Position numbers and translations under genes: made by a program
The notes under the pieces: model-generated
The model's database searches: none
What the model saw: only the letters and a program-made list of their open reading frames with translations
Told to the model about the DNA's origin: nothing
Assembly: GCA_035263845.1 (NCBI GenBank)
Contig: DATFQY010000123.1
Coordinates: 35,222 to 99,221, forward strand
Length of the DNA: 64,000 bases
Source: JAWOLE01 sp035263845
GTDB taxonomy: Bacteria; Acidobacteriota; Thermoanaerobaculia; UBA5066; Gp7-AA6
Direction: 5' to 3'
In this document: in pieces, positions 1 to 8,262 of the stretch
Layout of the letters: every line of letters starts with the position of its first letter
Position numbering within the stretch: position 1 is the first letter of the stretch

Positions 1-604
1 CACGCAGACCGTCGAGGTCACCGAGTTCGTCCCGGTTTCGGAGATCGACCCGGTGTACTTCGACCGTCCCTACTACCTCGGGCCCGACAAGGGAGGGAGC
101 AAGGCCTACTGGCTCATGAACGAGGCCCTGCGGACGACCGGCCGGGTCGCCCTGGCCAAGTACGCCGCGCGCGGCAAGCAGTACCTCGTGATGCTCCGGC
201 CCGTGGACGGCGGGCTCGTCATGCAGCAGCTCCTCTACGCCGACGAGGTGCGGCCCATCTCCGAGGTCGGGCTCGACAAGGAAAAGGTCCAGGACGCGGA
301 GCTGAAGCTGGCGACGATGCTCATCGAGCAGCGCGCCGTGGACAAGTTCCACCCCGAGGCGTACGAGGACGAGGTCAAGAAGCGGATCCAGGAGCAGCTG
401 AAGAAGAAGATCGAGACCGGCGAGGAGATCTCCTCCGCGCCCGCGCCCGCCAAGGGCGAGGTCATCGACCTGATGGAAGCGCTGCGCCGCAGCCTCGGCA
501 AGCCCGCCGCCGCGCCCGCGCGCAAGTCCGCCGCCGCGTCGGTTCGCAAGCCCGCGAAGCAGGCGGCCCGGGGCGTGGAAAAGAAGGCGGCGTCGCGCAG
601 ATAA
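1..604 (+). CDS. ku: Ku protein, C-terminal part (start before the window)
   Basis: Open from base 2 to the TAA at 602-604, giving the last 200 residues of a bacterial Ku homologue. Ku forms a ring homodimer on DNA double-strand ends and recruits LigD in bacterial non-homologous end joining. The segment EIDPVYFDRPYYLGPDKGG and the following K-A-Y-W-L-M stretch are typical of the Ku core; LVMLRP and the LYADEVR region follow. The last ~45 residues are an Ala/Lys/Arg-rich basic tail, as in many bacterial Ku proteins, likely for DNA contact. Four bases separate it from the next gene. The LigD activities are not adjacent: they lie at 42-45 kb as separate genes. Confidence 0.95.
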   Translation, partial: TQTVEVTEFVPVSEIDPVYFDRPYYLGPDKGGSKAYWLMNEALRTTGRVALAKYAARGKQYLVMLRPVDGGLVMQQLLYADEVRPISEVGLDKEKVQDAELKLATMLIEQRAVDKFHPEAYEDEVKKRIQEQLKKKIETGEEISSAPAPAKGEVIDLMEALRRSLGKPAAAPARKSAAASVRKPAKQAARGVEKKAASRR

Positions 605-608
605 CGAC

Positions 609-1448
609 TTGAAGAGCTATTCGGCGGCCGAGGTCGCGCGGATCCTGGAGCTGACGCCGAGCCAGGTCCGAGCCGCCGTCGGCGCCGGGTGGCTCGAGCC
701 GGGCCGCGGGCCCCGCGGCGAGATGCGTTTCTCCTTCCAGGACCTGGTGTCCCTCAAGACCGCGCGGAGCCTCTTCCAGGCGCGGCTTCCCGCGCGCCGC
801 GTCCGCGAGACCCTGTCGAGGTTGAAGGGACAGCTCGAGGAGGAGGGGGGCGTGACCTCGGTCCGGATCACGGTCGAAGGGGACCGGATCGTGGCGAGCG
901 ACGGCCGGGAACAGTGGCAGCCAGAGTCCGGCCAGATCCTGTTCGATTTCGGCGGCGCGGAGAGCGCCGCCGCCTCCTCCGCGAAGCCCCAGGAGTTCGC
1001 GAGGCCCGAGCCGGCGCCGCCCTTCGGCGCGCTTTCCGCCGAGGAGTGGTACCGGCGCGGGTGCGAGGAGGAAACGGACCCACGCGCCGCGATCGAGGCC
1101 TACCGCAAGGCGCTGGAGATCGACCCGGACCATCCCGACGCCCACATCAACCTCGGTCGCCTCCTGCACGAGTCCGGCGACGCCGCCGCGGCCGAGGAGC
1201 ATTACCGCAAGGCGCTCGCCGCCCGTCCGAACGACCCGACGGCCGCGTTCAACCTGGGCGTCTCCCTGGAAGACCTGGGGCGCAAGGCCGACGCGCTGGC
1301 CGCCTACGAGAGGGCGGTCTCGCTCGACCCGAACAACGCGGACGCACACTGGAACACCGCCAACCTGTGCGAAAGTCTGGGGCGCATCGCCGAGGCGCTC
1401 CGGCATCTGAAGGAGTACCGCGCCCTCACGAAGGACGGCGACCGCTAG
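609..1448 (+). CDS. MerR-like HTH and TPR repeat protein
   Basis: A 279-residue protein starting at TTG 609, 4 bp after the ku stop, so probably co-transcribed with ku. Residues ~4-31 (YSAAEVARILELTPSQVRA and on) form a MerR/excisionase-type winged helix-turn-helix, followed by a short beta-rich stretch. Residues ~145-277 contain at least three TPR units (AIEAYRKALEIDPDHPDAH, then two similar copies). It combines a DNA-binding head with a protein-interaction tail and has no sensor domain. Its role is unknown. Being next to ku suggests either a regulator of the repair locus or an accessory end-joining factor; that is inference. The TTG start is chosen because the HTH begins straight after it. 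Confidence 0.8.
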   Translation: MKSYSAAEVARILELTPSQVRAAVGAGWLEPGRGPRGEMRFSFQDLVSLKTARSLFQARLPARRVRETLSRLKGQLEEEGGVTSVRITVEGDRIVASDGREQWQPESGQILFDFGGAESAAASSAKPQEFARPEPAPPFGALSAEEWYRRGCEEETDPRAAIEAYRKALEIDPDHPDAHINLGRLLHESGDAAAAEEHYRKALAARPNDPTAAFNLGVSLEDLGRKADALAAYERAVSLDPNNADAHWNTANLCESLGRIAEALRHLKEYRALTKDGDR

Positions 1449-1509
1449 GCGGTCCGTATTCCATGGTCGGATAGGCTTTCAGCGAGGTTTCTCTTCAGGG
1501 AGGGTTGTG

Positions 1510-2832
1510 ATGCGTGTTCGCCGGAGTGTTCTCGCGATGGTTCTTCTGCTGGCTGCGCCGCGCCTGGTCTCGGCTCAGGCGTTCAACCTTCGGGACCTCC
1601 TCATCGACTTCTTCAAGCAGGGGATCACGCTGGCGGAACCGCCGGCGGGCTCGGGTTTTCCGAGCCACGCGCATCACTTCGTCGGGGACGCGTCGCTCGT
1701 GCCGCTCGAGCAGTTGAACGACCAGCTTGCGATCCAGCTTTCGAACTTTCCCCTGGCGTCCTCCGCCGGCGGATTCAGCTACCAGCTCGATCCCTCGCTG
1801 GGCGTGTTCACCCGCGTGACCGACAGCTTCGGGCCGATCTACACGGAGCGGGCCGACACGATCGGGAAGGGAAAGCTCGCCTTCGCCCTGAATTTCAGCC
1901 ACTTCTCCTTCGACAAGATCGACGACCTGAAGCTACGGGAGGGAGGCGTCAAGATCGTCCTGACACACCAGGACCTTCCGCCCTCGCCCTGCTGCCTGCG
2001 CCCCTTTTTCGAGGGAGACGTCATCCAGACGACCACACTCCTGAAGATCCAGACCAACATCACCGCCTTCACGCTGACCTACGGCGTCAACGACCGCCTT
2101 GATATCGGCGCGGCGATCCCGATCGTGGAGGTGAAGATCGACGCGCAGACGACCGCGGCCATCGACAAGCTCGCGACCGGCGGCAACCCGAACACCGTCA
2201 ACATTCACCGCTTTCCGAGCGGCGAGGACTCCGAGACGGTCAGCCAGTCGGGAAGCGCCAACGGCGTGGGCGACATCGTCCTTCGCGCGAAGTACCGCCT
2301 GACCTCCGACCCCCGGACAGGCTTCGCCGTCGGGATGGACGCGCGCCTGCCGACGGGAAACGAGCTCGACCTGCTCGGCACGGGCGCGACGCAGATCCGC
2401 GGCTACCTGATCGGGTCGGCGCACCTGGGGTCGTTCTCCCCGCACATCAACGCGGGGTACGCGTGGTCCAACCACGACGTTCCCGACGTGATCGACTACG
2501 CCGCGGGATTCGACTGGGCGCTGTCTCCGCGGCTGACGTTCATCGTGGACGCGCTCGGCCGGACCTTCCGCGACACACGGGTCCTGCGGGTCCTGGACAC
2601 GCCCTTCCAGTACAACACCAACATCGCCACGGACCCGGTAGACCTCCACACGGCCACGCTGAAGCAGCTCGTCGCGACCGAGCAGGACTCGACGAGCTTC
2701 CTCGGGTCCGTCGGGTTGAAGGTCAATCCTGTGGGGAATCTACTTCTGACGGTTAACGGGCTCTTCTCGATCAACGGTCGCGGACTACAGGCGAAGTTCT
2801 CGCCGCTGGTGGGACTCGACTACTCCTTCTAA
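1510..2832 (+). CDS. Outer-membrane beta-barrel protein, putative transporter/porin
   Basis: About 440 residues. A strong Shine-Dalgarno sequence (GGGAGGG, 1498-1504) sits 5 bp before ATG 1510; a GTG at 1507 is in frame. Residues 1-22 are a signal peptide ending VSA|QA. The mature protein shows alternating hydrophobic/polar strands (for example YGVNDRLDIGAAIPIVEV, ADARLPTG-like turns, GYLIGSAHLG) and ends with ...GLDYSF, a terminal aromatic residue as BAM substrates have. The layout resembles the MetA-pathway/transporter barrel group (outer-membrane channels for hydrophobic compounds), but I cannot assign a substrate. It stands alone, with a downstream gene on the opposite strand. Confidence 0.75.
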   Translation: MRVRRSVLAMVLLLAAPRLVSAQAFNLRDLLIDFFKQGITLAEPPAGSGFPSHAHHFVGDASLVPLEQLNDQLAIQLSNFPLASSAGGFSYQLDPSLGVFTRVTDSFGPIYTERADTIGKGKLAFALNFSHFSFDKIDDLKLREGGVKIVLTHQDLPPSPCCLRPFFEGDVIQTTTLLKIQTNITAFTLTYGVNDRLDIGAAIPIVEVKIDAQTTAAIDKLATGGNPNTVNIHRFPSGEDSETVSQSGSANGVGDIVLRAKYRLTSDPRTGFAVGMDARLPTGNELDLLGTGATQIRGYLIGSAHLGSFSPHINAGYAWSNHDVPDVIDYAAGFDWALSPRLTFIVDALGRTFRDTRVLRVLDTPFQYNTNIATDPVDLHTATLKQLVATEQDSTSFLGSVGLKVNPVGNLLLTVNGLFSINGRGLQAKFSPLVGLDYSF

Positions 2833-2838
2833 GGACGA

Positions 2839-2859
2839 GTCCGAGGTCCAAGGTCCAAG
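2839..2859 (+). repeat. Three tandem heptamers GTCCRAG
   Basis: GTCCGAG GTCCAAG GTCCAAG run without gaps from 6 bp after the stop of the barrel gene, inside the 49-bp gap between convergent genes. The period of 7 matches two other tandem repeats in this window (49365-49385 and 60591-60680) although the unit sequence differs. Confidence 0.8.
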
Positions 2860-2881
2860 GAAGGCGACCGTTCCCTGGTCT

Positions 2882-5035
2882 TCAGCTTCCCAGTCGAGTG
2901 ATTACCCACGAGTCGCCGTGCTTCTCGAGCGTCAGAACTCGGTTCGTGGACAGGTGCTGCTCACTCCCGACTCGCGGCACGGCGACTCTCGTCTCCACGC
3001 CGCGGACCTGGGCCGTCGAGGTGCCGGGCACGAGCTCGATGCGCTGGATCTCGAACTCCAGCGTCTGTGACCGCAGGTCGGCGAACGCGGCTCGGACTCG
3101 CGCCTTGTCCACGCCGGGGTAGACGGCGGCGTAGAGGTCCGGGTCGAGCGAGGACTGCGCCTTTTCGTACTTGCGGATCGTCTCGCGGATCCGGTCTTCC
3201 TCGGTGACCCGCTCGGCCGCGCGGGCAGGCTCGGCCGGCGGCGCGACCCGGGCGGGAGCCGGAGCCGGCGGGGCCGCGGTCGGCTCCCGGCGCGCCGTCT
3301 CCGGCGCCGCGGCGATCCTCTCGGGCGCGGTCGGACGCGGCGCAGGGTGGTCGCGCGCCCACAGCTGCGCCCTCTCGAAGGAGTCCCGGCTCGCCTCGAA
3401 GGCGGTCAGCGCGGCCGCGGCCTGTCCGCGCGAGAGCTGCGCCTGCCCCTCCTTCTCCTTGCTGACGCCGAACTCGTAGAGCGCGGCCGCCTGCTCGGCC
3501 GCGTGGGCCTTCACGGCGCGCTCGCGCGAGTCCGCGGCGCGCGCGCGGGCCTGCTCAGCCTGCGTCCGGACCCGACGGAGGTCCTGCTCCGGTTCTTTCT
3601 GCTCCTTCGAAGCCTTCCTCGCGGGCTCGGGCGCCGGGGTCGGCGGCGGAGGAGGCGCCGGCGTCGGCTCGGGCGCCGCGGCTGCCGGAGAGGGCGAGAC
3701 GGCCGGCGGAATCGCTTCCTGGGCCGAGGACGGCAGCCCTGCGTTGGACCGCGGGAGCGCGGGGAACGTCGGGGCCGGCTGCCGCGAGGCGACTTCGACC
3801 GGCGCCGGCTTGGGCCGCCACAGCAGCGCGACCGCCAGCAGGACCCCCGCGGCCAGGATCGATCCCGCCACGGCCGCGGGCGCCTTCCAGGACCGAACCG
3901 CCTGCCGGGGGCGGAGCGGCTCCGTGTCCACGTCCGTACCCGGATCCGCCGGCGCCCTCGGCACGATCTCGGTCGGCATGTCCTGCTGCGGGATGAGGCG
4001 GCGCGGCGTCGAGGCCGGGGGATGCGGAGTCGTCGCGGCGTGGAACTGCTCGTCGAGGCGGCTCTGGAAGCTCGGCGTGACATCGCGGTTGGCGCCCGGC
4101 ATCTCGCGGACGCGGGAGATCATCGACGCCGTGTCGTCGAGGTCGTCCGCCTCCGAAGAGCGCGCCTTCAGCGCGACGATCTCGCGGTCGAACTCGTCGG
4201 CCGACGCAAAGCGGTCCTCCCGCTTCTTCTCCATGGCCTTCGAGAGCGCGGCGCGGATGTCGGGCGGGATCTTCCCCTCCGGGTCGGAGTGGTCGAACGG
4301 GATCGGCTTGTCGAAGAGGTGCGCCCGCAGCAGCTCGCTCGGGCTCTCCCCGACGAAGGGATATCGGCCCGTCAGGATCTCGTAGAGCACCACGCCGAGC
4401 GCGTAGAGATCGCTTCGCCCGTCGAGCCTTTCGCCGGAGGGGAGGGACCCGAACTGCTCCGGGGAGGCGTACTTCAGCTTGCCCAGGAAGACCCCGGTCG
4501 AGGTCATTTCGCCCGGCCGGTCGAGCGTCTTGGCGATGCCCAGGTCGATCAGCTTGACGAGAGGGCGGCCCTCCTCGTTTTGGGTGAGCATCAGGTTGTC
4601 GGGCGCGACATCCCGGTGGACGACGTTCTTGCGGTGCAGGTAACCCAGCGCCGAGAGGGCCTGGTGCGCGATCTCCAGCGTCAGCCCGAGGCTCCTCGGT
4701 CCTTGCCGGCGGACGAGGTCGGCGAGGTTGACGCCGTCGATGAACTCCATGACGAGGTAGGCCTTGCCCTCGTCGTCGATGGCGAAGTCGTGGATCGTGC
4801 AGATGTTGGGGTGCTTCAGGCGGGTCGCCGTCCTCGCCTCCTCGACGAAGCGGCGCTTCATCTCCTCGTTGCCGAGCGCCCCGGCCTTCAGGACCTTGAC
4901 GACGCGGATCTCGTCGAGGAGCCGGTGGCGGACGCGGTAGAGGGTCCCCATCCCCCCCTCGCGCAGCTTGCCGAGGATCTCGTACTTGCCCTCGATCAGC
5001 GTCCCGGGCTGGTGCAAAAAGCCGGTGCCTCCCAA
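2882..5035 (-). CDS. Membrane-anchored Ser/Thr protein kinase with C-terminal NTF2-like domain
   Basis: A 717-residue PknB-type kinase. Residues ~17-285 hold the kinase fold: Gly loop LREGGMGTLYRV, catalytic Lys47 in VVKVLK, catalytic loop VVHRDVAPDN (~140), metal-binding IDLGIAKT (~161), and YASPEQ with DGRSDLYALGV. The usual HRDLKxxN Lys is Ala here and DFG reads DLG, both seen in some bacterial kinases. A Pro-rich cytoplasmic linker, one TM helix (~382-401), a Pro/Ala-rich region, a charged coiled-coil-like stretch and a ~100-residue NTF2/SnoaL-like domain (from ~615) follow. Start TTG 5035 is preferred over TTG 5017 because TACAAT ends exactly 6 nt before it. Its substrates are unknown; it lies beside the glycosylation island on the opposite strand. 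Confidence 0.88.
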   Translation of the reverse strand: MGGTGFLHQPGTLIEGKYEILGKLREGGMGTLYRVRHRLLDEIRVVKVLKAGALGNEEMKRRFVEEARTATRLKHPNICTIHDFAIDDEGKAYLVMEFIDGVNLADLVRRQGPRSLGLTLEIAHQALSALGYLHRKNVVHRDVAPDNLMLTQNEEGRPLVKLIDLGIAKTLDRPGEMTSTGVFLGKLKYASPEQFGSLPSGERLDGRSDLYALGVVLYEILTGRYPFVGESPSELLRAHLFDKPIPFDHSDPEGKIPPDIRAALSKAMEKKREDRFASADEFDREIVALKARSSEADDLDDTASMISRVREMPGANRDVTPSFQSRLDEQFHAATTPHPPASTPRRLIPQQDMPTEIVPRAPADPGTDVDTEPLRPRQAVRSWKAPAAVAGSILAAGVLLAVALLWRPKPAPVEVASRQPAPTFPALPRSNAGLPSSAQEAIPPAVSPSPAAAAPEPTPAPPPPPTPAPEPARKASKEQKEPEQDLRRVRTQAEQARARAADSRERAVKAHAAEQAAALYEFGVSKEKEGQAQLSRGQAAAALTAFEASRDSFERAQLWARDHPAPRPTAPERIAAAPETARREPTAAPPAPAPARVAPPAEPARAAERVTEEDRIRETIRKYEKAQSSLDPDLYAAVYPGVDKARVRAAFADLRSQTLEFEIQRIELVPGTSTAQVRGVETRVAVPRVGSEQHLSTNRVLTLEKHGDSWVITRLGS

Positions 5036-5041
5036 CCCGCG

Positions 5042-5047
5042 ATTGTA
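5042..5047 (-). promoter_or_regulatory. -10 element of the kinase gene (leaderless type)
   Basis: TACAAT on the minus strand, followed by 6 nt and then TTG 5035. No convincing -35 at 16-18 bp. A transcript starting 7 nt downstream would begin at the start codon. Confidence 0.55.
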
Positions 5048-5161
5048 GCCGCGAGGCTCGGTTTCCCGCCTCAAGGGACCGGTAACCCGCGCGGACAGCG
5101 AAGAAGCACACCCATGAAGAATCGGAAAACACGCTTCGAATGCGACACGGGGACCATCGAA

Positions 5162-5190
5162 TTGGAAAAGGCTGGTGCGCCGGTTACAAT
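5162..5190 (+). promoter_or_regulatory. Sigma-70-like promoter of the UbiA-family gene
   Basis: TTGGAA (5162-5167), a 17-bp spacer and TACAAT (5185-5190). ATG 5201 follows 10 nt after the -10 and has no Shine-Dalgarno sequence, so the transcript would have a leader of only about 4 nt. Confidence 0.65.
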
Positions 5191-5200
5191 GCGCGGACAC

Positions 5201-6139
5201 ATGGCGGCCACATCCTCGGGCGAGCGGGCCTCGGCGGCCGCCGGATACTCCTCCGCGAGCGTCCTGACGGCTCTGTTCGTGTCTCTGCGGCCGGCGCAGT
5301 GGGTCAAGAACCTCGTCCTGCCCCTGCCGTTCCTCTTCGGCAGCGCCCTGGGACAGCCCAGCGGCTGGGTCCTGGCGGCGGAGGGGTTCGTCGTCTTCTG
5401 CGTCATCTCCAGCGGGGTTTACCTGATCAACGACGTCAAGGACCGGGAGCGGGATCGGGCGCATCCCGTCAAGCGGTACCGGCCCCTCGCGACGGGACTG
5501 CTGGGAGTCGGGACCGCGGTGACAGCCGGGGTCACCCTCCTGGTGGCCGGGATCTTCGTCGCCTACTTGCTGGACAGGGGATTCGGAAATCTGTGCGCCT
5601 TCTATGCAGGCCTCATGGTCCTGTACTCCCTGTGGCTGAAGCATGTCCCCTTCCTCGAGGCCCTGATCGTCGCCGCGGGACTGCCGCTGAGGGCCCTGGC
5701 GGGAGCCGCGCTGGCCCACGTCCCGGCCTCGGCGTTCCTGATGGGCTGCGCCTACACCCTCGCCCTCTTCCTCGTCGTCGGCAAGCGCCAGTGGGAGCTC
5801 CAGAACGCCGGGCACACGCACTCCGCCGAGCACCGCTCGGTGCTGGCGAAGTACGAGGAGGAGTGGCTGGACTTCATCTTCGTCACGTCCGCGCTTACGG
5901 TCGTCGCGAGCTACGCCGTGTACAGCGTCATTCCCTCGACACTGGCGCGGCACGGCGGGCGCTCCTTCGCCGCGACCGTCCCCTTCGTGATCCTGGGCGT
6001 CGCCCGCTACGTGCGCCTGGTCTACCGGCGCGGCGGGGGAGGCAACCCGACCCGGGCCCTCCTGATCGACGACCCTTGGCTTCTCTTGATCGTCGTGGGC
6101 TGGGTGCTCACGGCCGGAGGAATCATCTATGCCCGATGA
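5201..6139 (+). CDS. UbiA-family polyprenyl-phosphate phosphoribosyltransferase-like protein
   Basis: A 312-residue multi-pass membrane protein of the UbiA prenyltransferase superfamily. It opens with LRPAQWVKNLVLPLPFLFG and carries the Asp-rich motif NDVKDRERDRAHP (~77-89) followed by KRYRPLATG, plus a later segment SVLAKYEEEWLDFIF. These match the decaprenyl-phosphate phosphoribosyltransferase branch (mycobacterial Rv3806c), which moves 5-phosphoribose from PRPP to polyprenyl phosphate on the cytoplasmic side of the membrane, better than the quinone- or heme-synthesis branches. DprE1- and DprE2-like genes at 37.6-39.7 kb would supply the next steps to polyprenyl-phosphoryl-arabinose. The GT2 gene overlaps its 3' end by 11 bp. 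Exact substrate is inferred. Confidence 0.82.
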   Translation: MAATSSGERASAAAGYSSASVLTALFVSLRPAQWVKNLVLPLPFLFGSALGQPSGWVLAAEGFVVFCVISSGVYLINDVKDRERDRAHPVKRYRPLATGLLGVGTAVTAGVTLLVAGIFVAYLLDRGFGNLCAFYAGLMVLYSLWLKHVPFLEALIVAAGLPLRALAGAALAHVPASAFLMGCAYTLALFLVVGKRQWELQNAGHTHSAEHRSVLAKYEEEWLDFIFVTSALTVVASYAVYSVIPSTLARHGGRSFAATVPFVILGVARYVRLVYRRGGGGNPTRALLIDDPWLLLIVVGWVLTAGGIIYAR

Positions 6140-6881
6140 GAAGACGCCCCGCCTCGGCGTGGGCTTCCTCGCCTACAACGAGGAGGAGCTGATCGCGAAG
6201 ACGGTCGCGGAAGCGGTCTCCTCGCTCTCCGCGGTGCCGGGGCTGGACTGGCGGGTCGTCGTCGTCAACGACGGGAGCCGCGACCGCACCGGCGAGATCG
6301 CCCAGGAGCTGGCGAAGAAGGACCCGCGCATCCTCGTGGTCCACCACCAGGGGAACAAGGGATACGCCGTCGCGACCGAGACGGCCCTCCGCAACACGCC
6401 GGGAGAGGTCGTCATGGTCGTGGACGGGGACGGCCAGCACACCATGGCCGACGCCCCGCGCTTCCTCGCCGCGATCGACGAGGGCGCCGACGTCGTCTTC
6501 GGCTGGAAGAAGGAGCGGCACGACCCCCTCCCGCGGCTGGTCCTCTCCAAGGGGCTGAACACGCTGTCGAAGTGGATCCTGGGCTCGCCGCTCCACGACA
6601 TCAACGGCGGGTGCCGGGCCTTCCGCCGCGACGTCGCCCGCAAGCTCGAGATCCGCCACCGGATCAACTTCGTCGGCGACGAGATCTTCGCCCGCTGCCG
6701 GATCGCCGGGTGGAACGTCTCCGAGGTCGTCGTGCGCCACTTCCCGCGCGAGGCGGGGCAGAGCATCCACCGCCCCTGGAAGATGCTCGGCACGATCTCG
6801 CGCGTGCTGCGCTACCTCTTCGAGCTGCGAGGCGAGATCCGGCAGGCCGACGCGATGAAGCGCGTCGTGGCGACGCGTTGA
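6129..6881 (+). CDS. Family 2 glycosyltransferase, dolichol-phosphate-mannose-synthase-like
   Basis: A 250-residue GT-A glycosyltransferase without C-terminal membrane helices. VGFLAYNEEELI begins the nucleotide-binding fold, VVVNDGSRDRTGE follows, and the DxD-type motif is VDGDGQHT (~97). Enzymes of this type move a hexose, often mannose, from a nucleotide sugar to polyprenyl phosphate at the inner face of the membrane, making the lipid-linked donors that GT39/PMT enzymes use. It overlaps the upstream UbiA gene by 11 bp and the next gene by TTGA, so the three form one operon. The sugar is not predictable from what I can see. Confidence 0.88.
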   Translation: MPDEKTPRLGVGFLAYNEEELIAKTVAEAVSSLSAVPGLDWRVVVVNDGSRDRTGEIAQELAKKDPRILVVHHQGNKGYAVATETALRNTPGEVVMVVDGDGQHTMADAPRFLAAIDEGADVVFGWKKERHDPLPRLVLSKGLNTLSKWILGSPLHDINGGCRAFRRDVARKLEIRHRINFVGDEIFARCRIAGWNVSEVVVRHFPREAGQSIHRPWKMLGTISRVLRYLFELRGEIRQADAMKRVVATR

Positions 6882-8236
6882 GCGGCATCGTCATCCTGGG
6901 CGCCGGCCCAACCGGGCTCGGGGCGGGCTACCGCCTGCGGGAGCGCGGCGTCAACGACTTCGAGGTGTACGAGCGCGCGGGCCAGATCGGCGGCCTGTCG
7001 ACGAGCTTCGAGGACAAGAAGGGCTACACCTGGGACGTCTCGGGCCACATCATCTTCTCCGGCTACCCGTACTTCAACGCGCTGCTGGACAAGCTCCTGG
7101 GCAAGGATGGCGTGCGGCGCATCGATCGGGAGAGCTGGATCAAGTTCGAGGACCGCTACGTCCGCTACCCGTTCCAGAACCACCTCTCCTCGCTCCCCGA
7201 GGAGGCGATGCTCGAGTGCCTGATCGGCCTGGTGGAGTCGCAGACGATCGACCGGAACCGCGCCTACTCGAACTTCGAGGAGTGGATCCAGGTCCGCTTC
7301 GGCGCCGGCGTCGCGAAGCACTTCATGGTCCCGTACAACCTGAAGGTCTGGTCCACGCCGCTCGAGAAGATGGGTTTCTACTGGATCGCCGAGCGGGTGG
7401 CGGTCGTGGACTGGAAGAAGGCCCTCGAGACGATGCTTCGCCCGAAGGTCACCGACTGGGGCCCCAACGCGACATTCGGGTATCCCGCCACGAAAGGGAC
7501 CGTGGGCCTGTGGCTGGCCTTCGTCCCGCCCATCGGCGAGGAGCGTATCCACCTGAAGAAGCGCGCCGACTCGGTGGACGAGGACAAGCACGAGATCACC
7601 TTCACCGACGGCACGACGCGCCGTTACGACAAGCTGCTGACGACTCTTCCCCTGGAGGCGTTCGTCGCCCGCCTGGTCCACGCCCCCGAGAAAGTCCGCG
7701 AGGCCTCCAAGCGCCTCCTCTTCAACCGCCTCTTCTCCGTCGGAATCGGCCTGAAGCGGCCCTCTCCCTCGACGAAGAACTGGATCTACTTCCCCAACCC
7801 GAAGACGCCGTTCTACCGGATGACGTACCTTTCCAACTACTCCCCGGACATCGTCCCCGGCGGCGACACGTCGAAGTACTGCTCGCTCCTGATGGAGACG
7901 ACCTACTCCCGCTTCCACAAGCTCCCGCCCGGCGACTTCATCAAGGCGGTGACGGAAGGCCTGGTCGCCGAGGGGATCCTCGAGCGCTCCGACGTTCCCC
8001 TGATCGACTCGAGCTTCCTGATCCACGCCGGCCACGCCTACCCGATCCCGAGCGTGGACCGCGACGAGTCCCTGAAGGTCATCCAGGACTACCTCGAGTC
8101 CTGCGAGATCTACTCGCGCGGTCGGTTCGGCTCGTGGAAGTACGAGATCGGGAACCAGGACCACTCGATGATGCAGGGAGTGGAGTTGGTGGACCGGTGG
8201 CTCGACGGCACCGAGGAGAAGGTTTTCAAGACCTGA
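6878..8236 (+). CDS. FAD-dependent amine-oxidoreductase-like protein
   Basis: A 452-residue flavoprotein starting at TTG 6878, which overlaps the stop of the GT2 gene (TTGA). Residues ~5-15 (VILGAGPTGLGAGY) are the Rossmann dinucleotide-binding loop, followed by EVYERAGQIGGLSTSF, the second FAD-binding signature, and GYTWDVSGHIIFSGYPYFN. It resembles the protoporphyrinogen-oxidase/UDP-galactopyranose-mutase-like branch of the amine oxidase superfamily. A role in modifying a sugar or its polyprenyl carrier is suggested only by operon position with the UbiA and GT2 genes. The product ends soon after VDRWLDGTEEK. Confidence 0.82.
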   Translation: MSGIVILGAGPTGLGAGYRLRERGVNDFEVYERAGQIGGLSTSFEDKKGYTWDVSGHIIFSGYPYFNALLDKLLGKDGVRRIDRESWIKFEDRYVRYPFQNHLSSLPEEAMLECLIGLVESQTIDRNRAYSNFEEWIQVRFGAGVAKHFMVPYNLKVWSTPLEKMGFYWIAERVAVVDWKKALETMLRPKVTDWGPNATFGYPATKGTVGLWLAFVPPIGEERIHLKKRADSVDEDKHEITFTDGTTRRYDKLLTTLPLEAFVARLVHAPEKVREASKRLLFNRLFSVGIGLKRPSPSTKNWIYFPNPKTPFYRMTYLSNYSPDIVPGGDTSKYCSLLMETTYSRFHKLPPGDFIKAVTEGLVAEGILERSDVPLIDSSFLIHAGHAYPIPSVDRDESLKVIQDYLESCEIYSRGRFGSWKYEIGNQDHSMMQGVELVDRWLDGTEEKVFKT

Positions 8237-8243
8237 CCAGGGC

Positions 8244-8261
8244 AACGGTCCTTGGACCGTT
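8244..8261. terminator. Perfect inverted repeat between convergent genes, likely bidirectional terminator
   Basis: AACGGTCC-TT-GGACCGTT forms an 8-bp stem in the 26-bp gap between two converging genes. There is no T-run, so intrinsic termination is uncertain. It shares GGTCC/CCAAGG and GACCGTTCC words with the heptamer repeat region at 2839-2880, so both may belong to one dispersed intergenic element. Confidence 0.45.
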
Positions 8262-8262
8262 C

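Noticed and set aside
3347..5200. Plus-strand open frame extending the UbiA gene 1.85 kb upstream
   Set aside because: The upstream part is the antisense of the kinase gene. A promoter (5162-5190) and ATG 5201 fit the true start of the UbiA protein.
5036..5953. N-terminal extension of the kinase frame
   Set aside because: It is the complement of the UbiA coding region and has no kinase-like sequence; the kinase domain begins right after TTG 5035.
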